A program made the position numbers and the translations under genes. From NCBI RefSeq assembly GCF_001999905.1, contig NZ_CP019641.1:186001-250000 (forward strand): a DNA stretch of 64,000 nt, in the 5' to 3' direction. Origin of the DNA: Planococcus lenghuensis (GTDB taxonomy: Bacteria > Bacillota > Bacilli > Bacillales_A > Planococcaceae). Below, piece after piece: positions 63,146-64,000 of this stretch. The notes under the pieces are model-generated. The model saw nothing but the letters and a program-made list of their open reading frames with translations. It had not been told where the DNA came from and did not search any database. Positions within the stretch are counted from its first letter, which is position 1. The number at the start of each line of letters is the position of its first letter.

Positions 63146-64000
63146 TTACTGAAGCGGCTTACGCTTGCGCGTGGCGAGGAGAGCTCCTCCCATTAAAATA
63201 GCCATGATGCCAGCAAGAGTCCCAAGAGGATAATTCGTGGCCGTATCTGCCAGTTCCTCGCCTTCTACACTGACTCCGTTTAGATTTTCGTCCGTGGCCA
63301 ACTCCATAATTTTGAAGATGTTTTCTGCATTATCTGTGTTATCAATCATTCCATTGAAAAGTTCAGACCCAGGCCCATAAGCGTAAACAGGAACATCTTC
63401 CCCTGTATGCCCATCCGTTGTCCAGCCAGTTCCGGAACGAACATTGAAAATATGCTCAATGGCATTATCTACTTCTGCCAGCAGCTCTTCTTCCGGCGCA
63501 TTATCTTTCGCGTCGATTACCGACTGAATTTCTTCAGTGGTTAGTTCAAATCCAATATTGTCCCGGAGCACGTCTTCAATGTCGGCTCCTTCAGCAATCA
63601 ATGCAGCCATATAATCCGGTGTCTTCTCCGCCGCGTGAATCACTTCCGGATGCCACTCGTAAGCACTGCCACGGCCAATCGATAGTCCACCCGTTGAATG
63701 GTCTGCAGTTGTTACCACAAGCGTATCTTCGTTTTCTTTCGCGAATTCCATTACTTCTTCAAAAGCACCAGCAAAGTCTTCCATTTCGCTCATTGCAGCC
63801 ACCACATCGTTGTCATGTCCGGCCCAGTCAATCTGGCTGCCTTCCACCATCAAGAAGAAGCCATCCTCATCTTCGCTGAGACGATCCAATGCCGCTTCTG
63901 TCATCTGAGCGAGTGAAGGCTGTTCCTCTGGCCGATCGATTGCCTTATCAAGGCCTACAGGCGCGAACAAGCCCAGGACTTGGTCATTGTTATCTGCCTG
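63146..64000 (-). CDS. Wall-anchored alkaline phosphatase, 3' part (runs off the window)
   Basis: The C-terminal ~285 residues of a PhoA-family phosphatase (MVEGSQIDWAGHDNDVVAAM, TTADHSTGG, GTGWTTDGHTGEDVPVYAYG). It differs from the secreted enzyme at 59875 by a ~60-residue extension ending LADTATNYPLG, a hydrophobic helix and a KRKP tail: a sortase signal in which LADTA replaces the usual LPxTG/LPDTA. The start lies beyond 64000. It is probably co-transcribed with the sortase gene, 119 bases downstream. Confidence 0.9.
   Translation of the reverse strand, partial: QADNNDQVLGLFAPVGLDKAIDRPEEQPSLAQMTEAALDRLSEDEDGFFLMVEGSQIDWAGHDNDVVAAMSEMEDFAGAFEEVMEFAKENEDTLVVTTADHSTGGLSIGRGSAYEWHPEVIHAAEKTPDYMAALIAEGADIEDVLRDNIGFELTTEEIQSVIDAKDNAPEEELLAEVDNAIEHIFNVRSGTGWTTDGHTGEDVPVYAYGPGSELFNGMIDNTDNAENIFKIMELATDENLNGVSVEGEELADTATNYPLGTLAGIMAILMGGALLATRKRKPLQ

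Noticed and set aside
1-64000. tRNA or rRNA genes
   Set aside because: No cloverleaf with a GGTTCRA-type arm or rRNA sequence was noticed in either strand.

Overview
The window looks like an accessory replicon or large genomic island of a low-to-mid GC Gram-positive bacterium of the order Bacillales. My best guess is the Planococcaceae. The grounds are AGGAGG-type ribosome sites, frequent GTG/TTG starts, lipobox lipoproteins, a class D sortase, a three-cysteine Gram-positive MerR, and a FecCD/FhuF iron operon. No rRNA or tRNA is visible, and genus-level assignment is inference. The window is packed with mobile DNA: a group II intron; IS3, IS630 (two copies), ISL3, IS4 and IS110 elements or remnants; a TniA/TniB-type transposon; and small cassettes bounded by XerC/XerD-like recombination sites.

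Layout. 1-5.1 kb: a group II intron that interrupts the Walker A motif of an SNF2-like helicase. 5.1-12.5 kb: a run of mostly small, co-oriented, poorly known genes typical of plasmids (a degenerate response regulator, a DUF2325 protein, a secreted SNase-like lipoprotein, very small proteins). 12.5-18.4 kb: a YgjP-type metallopeptidase pseudogene with two nonsense codons, an AbiEi/AbiEii toxin-antitoxin pair arranged tail to tail with twin palindromic operators, an IS110 remnant, a trypsin-like protease and a tyrosine recombinase. 18.5-24.1 kb: a MerR-like DNA-binding protein, a DUF3990-type ADP-ribosyltransferase-like toxin gene split by an IS3 element, and two hypothetical genes. 24.2-30.3 kb: a mercury-resistance cassette (merR, MerP-like, CcdA-like, merA, a second flavin disulfide reductase) plus a RelE/Phd pair, bounded by two dif-like 28-bp sites. 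30.4-31.8 kb: a metallo-beta-lactamase-fold enzyme and an ACR3 remnant. 31.8-41.4 kb: an AT-rich ribosomally synthesised peptide cluster. It holds a precursor, an S9 peptidase, a small gene, a lyase-kinase enzyme resembling class III lanthipeptide synthetase but without a cyclase domain, and an ABC exporter. The synthetase gene is cut by an IS630 and a 3.0-kb Tn; both insertions can be removed to restore one reading frame exactly. 41.7-45.6 kb: ISL3, an orphan membrane-anchored gene and a XerS-like recombinase. 45.65-48.26 kb: a second dif-bounded cassette (MNT nucleotidyltransferase, Fic, DUF3800). 48.4-52.9 kb: small genes, an XRE regulator and an IS4-type pseudogene carrying the second IS630. 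53.1-56.9 kb: a Fur-controlled ferric-siderophore uptake operon. 56.9-59.7 kb: an IS graveyard with an IS110 element. 59.8-64 kb: two alkaline phosphatases (one Pho-box controlled and secreted, one probably sortase-anchored), a lipoprotein and a class D sortase.

How it fits together. Most of the left and middle is cargo gathered by recombination: toxin-antitoxin genes for stability, a metal-resistance module, and a peptide cluster now silenced by transposons. The two tyrosine recombinases each sit next to a palindromic 28-30-bp site. The pattern of inverted-arm sites around cassettes resembles the pdif modules of Acinetobacter plasmids, but here in a Gram-positive setting. The right end (iron and phosphate acquisition) looks like ordinary chromosome-type nutrient genes.
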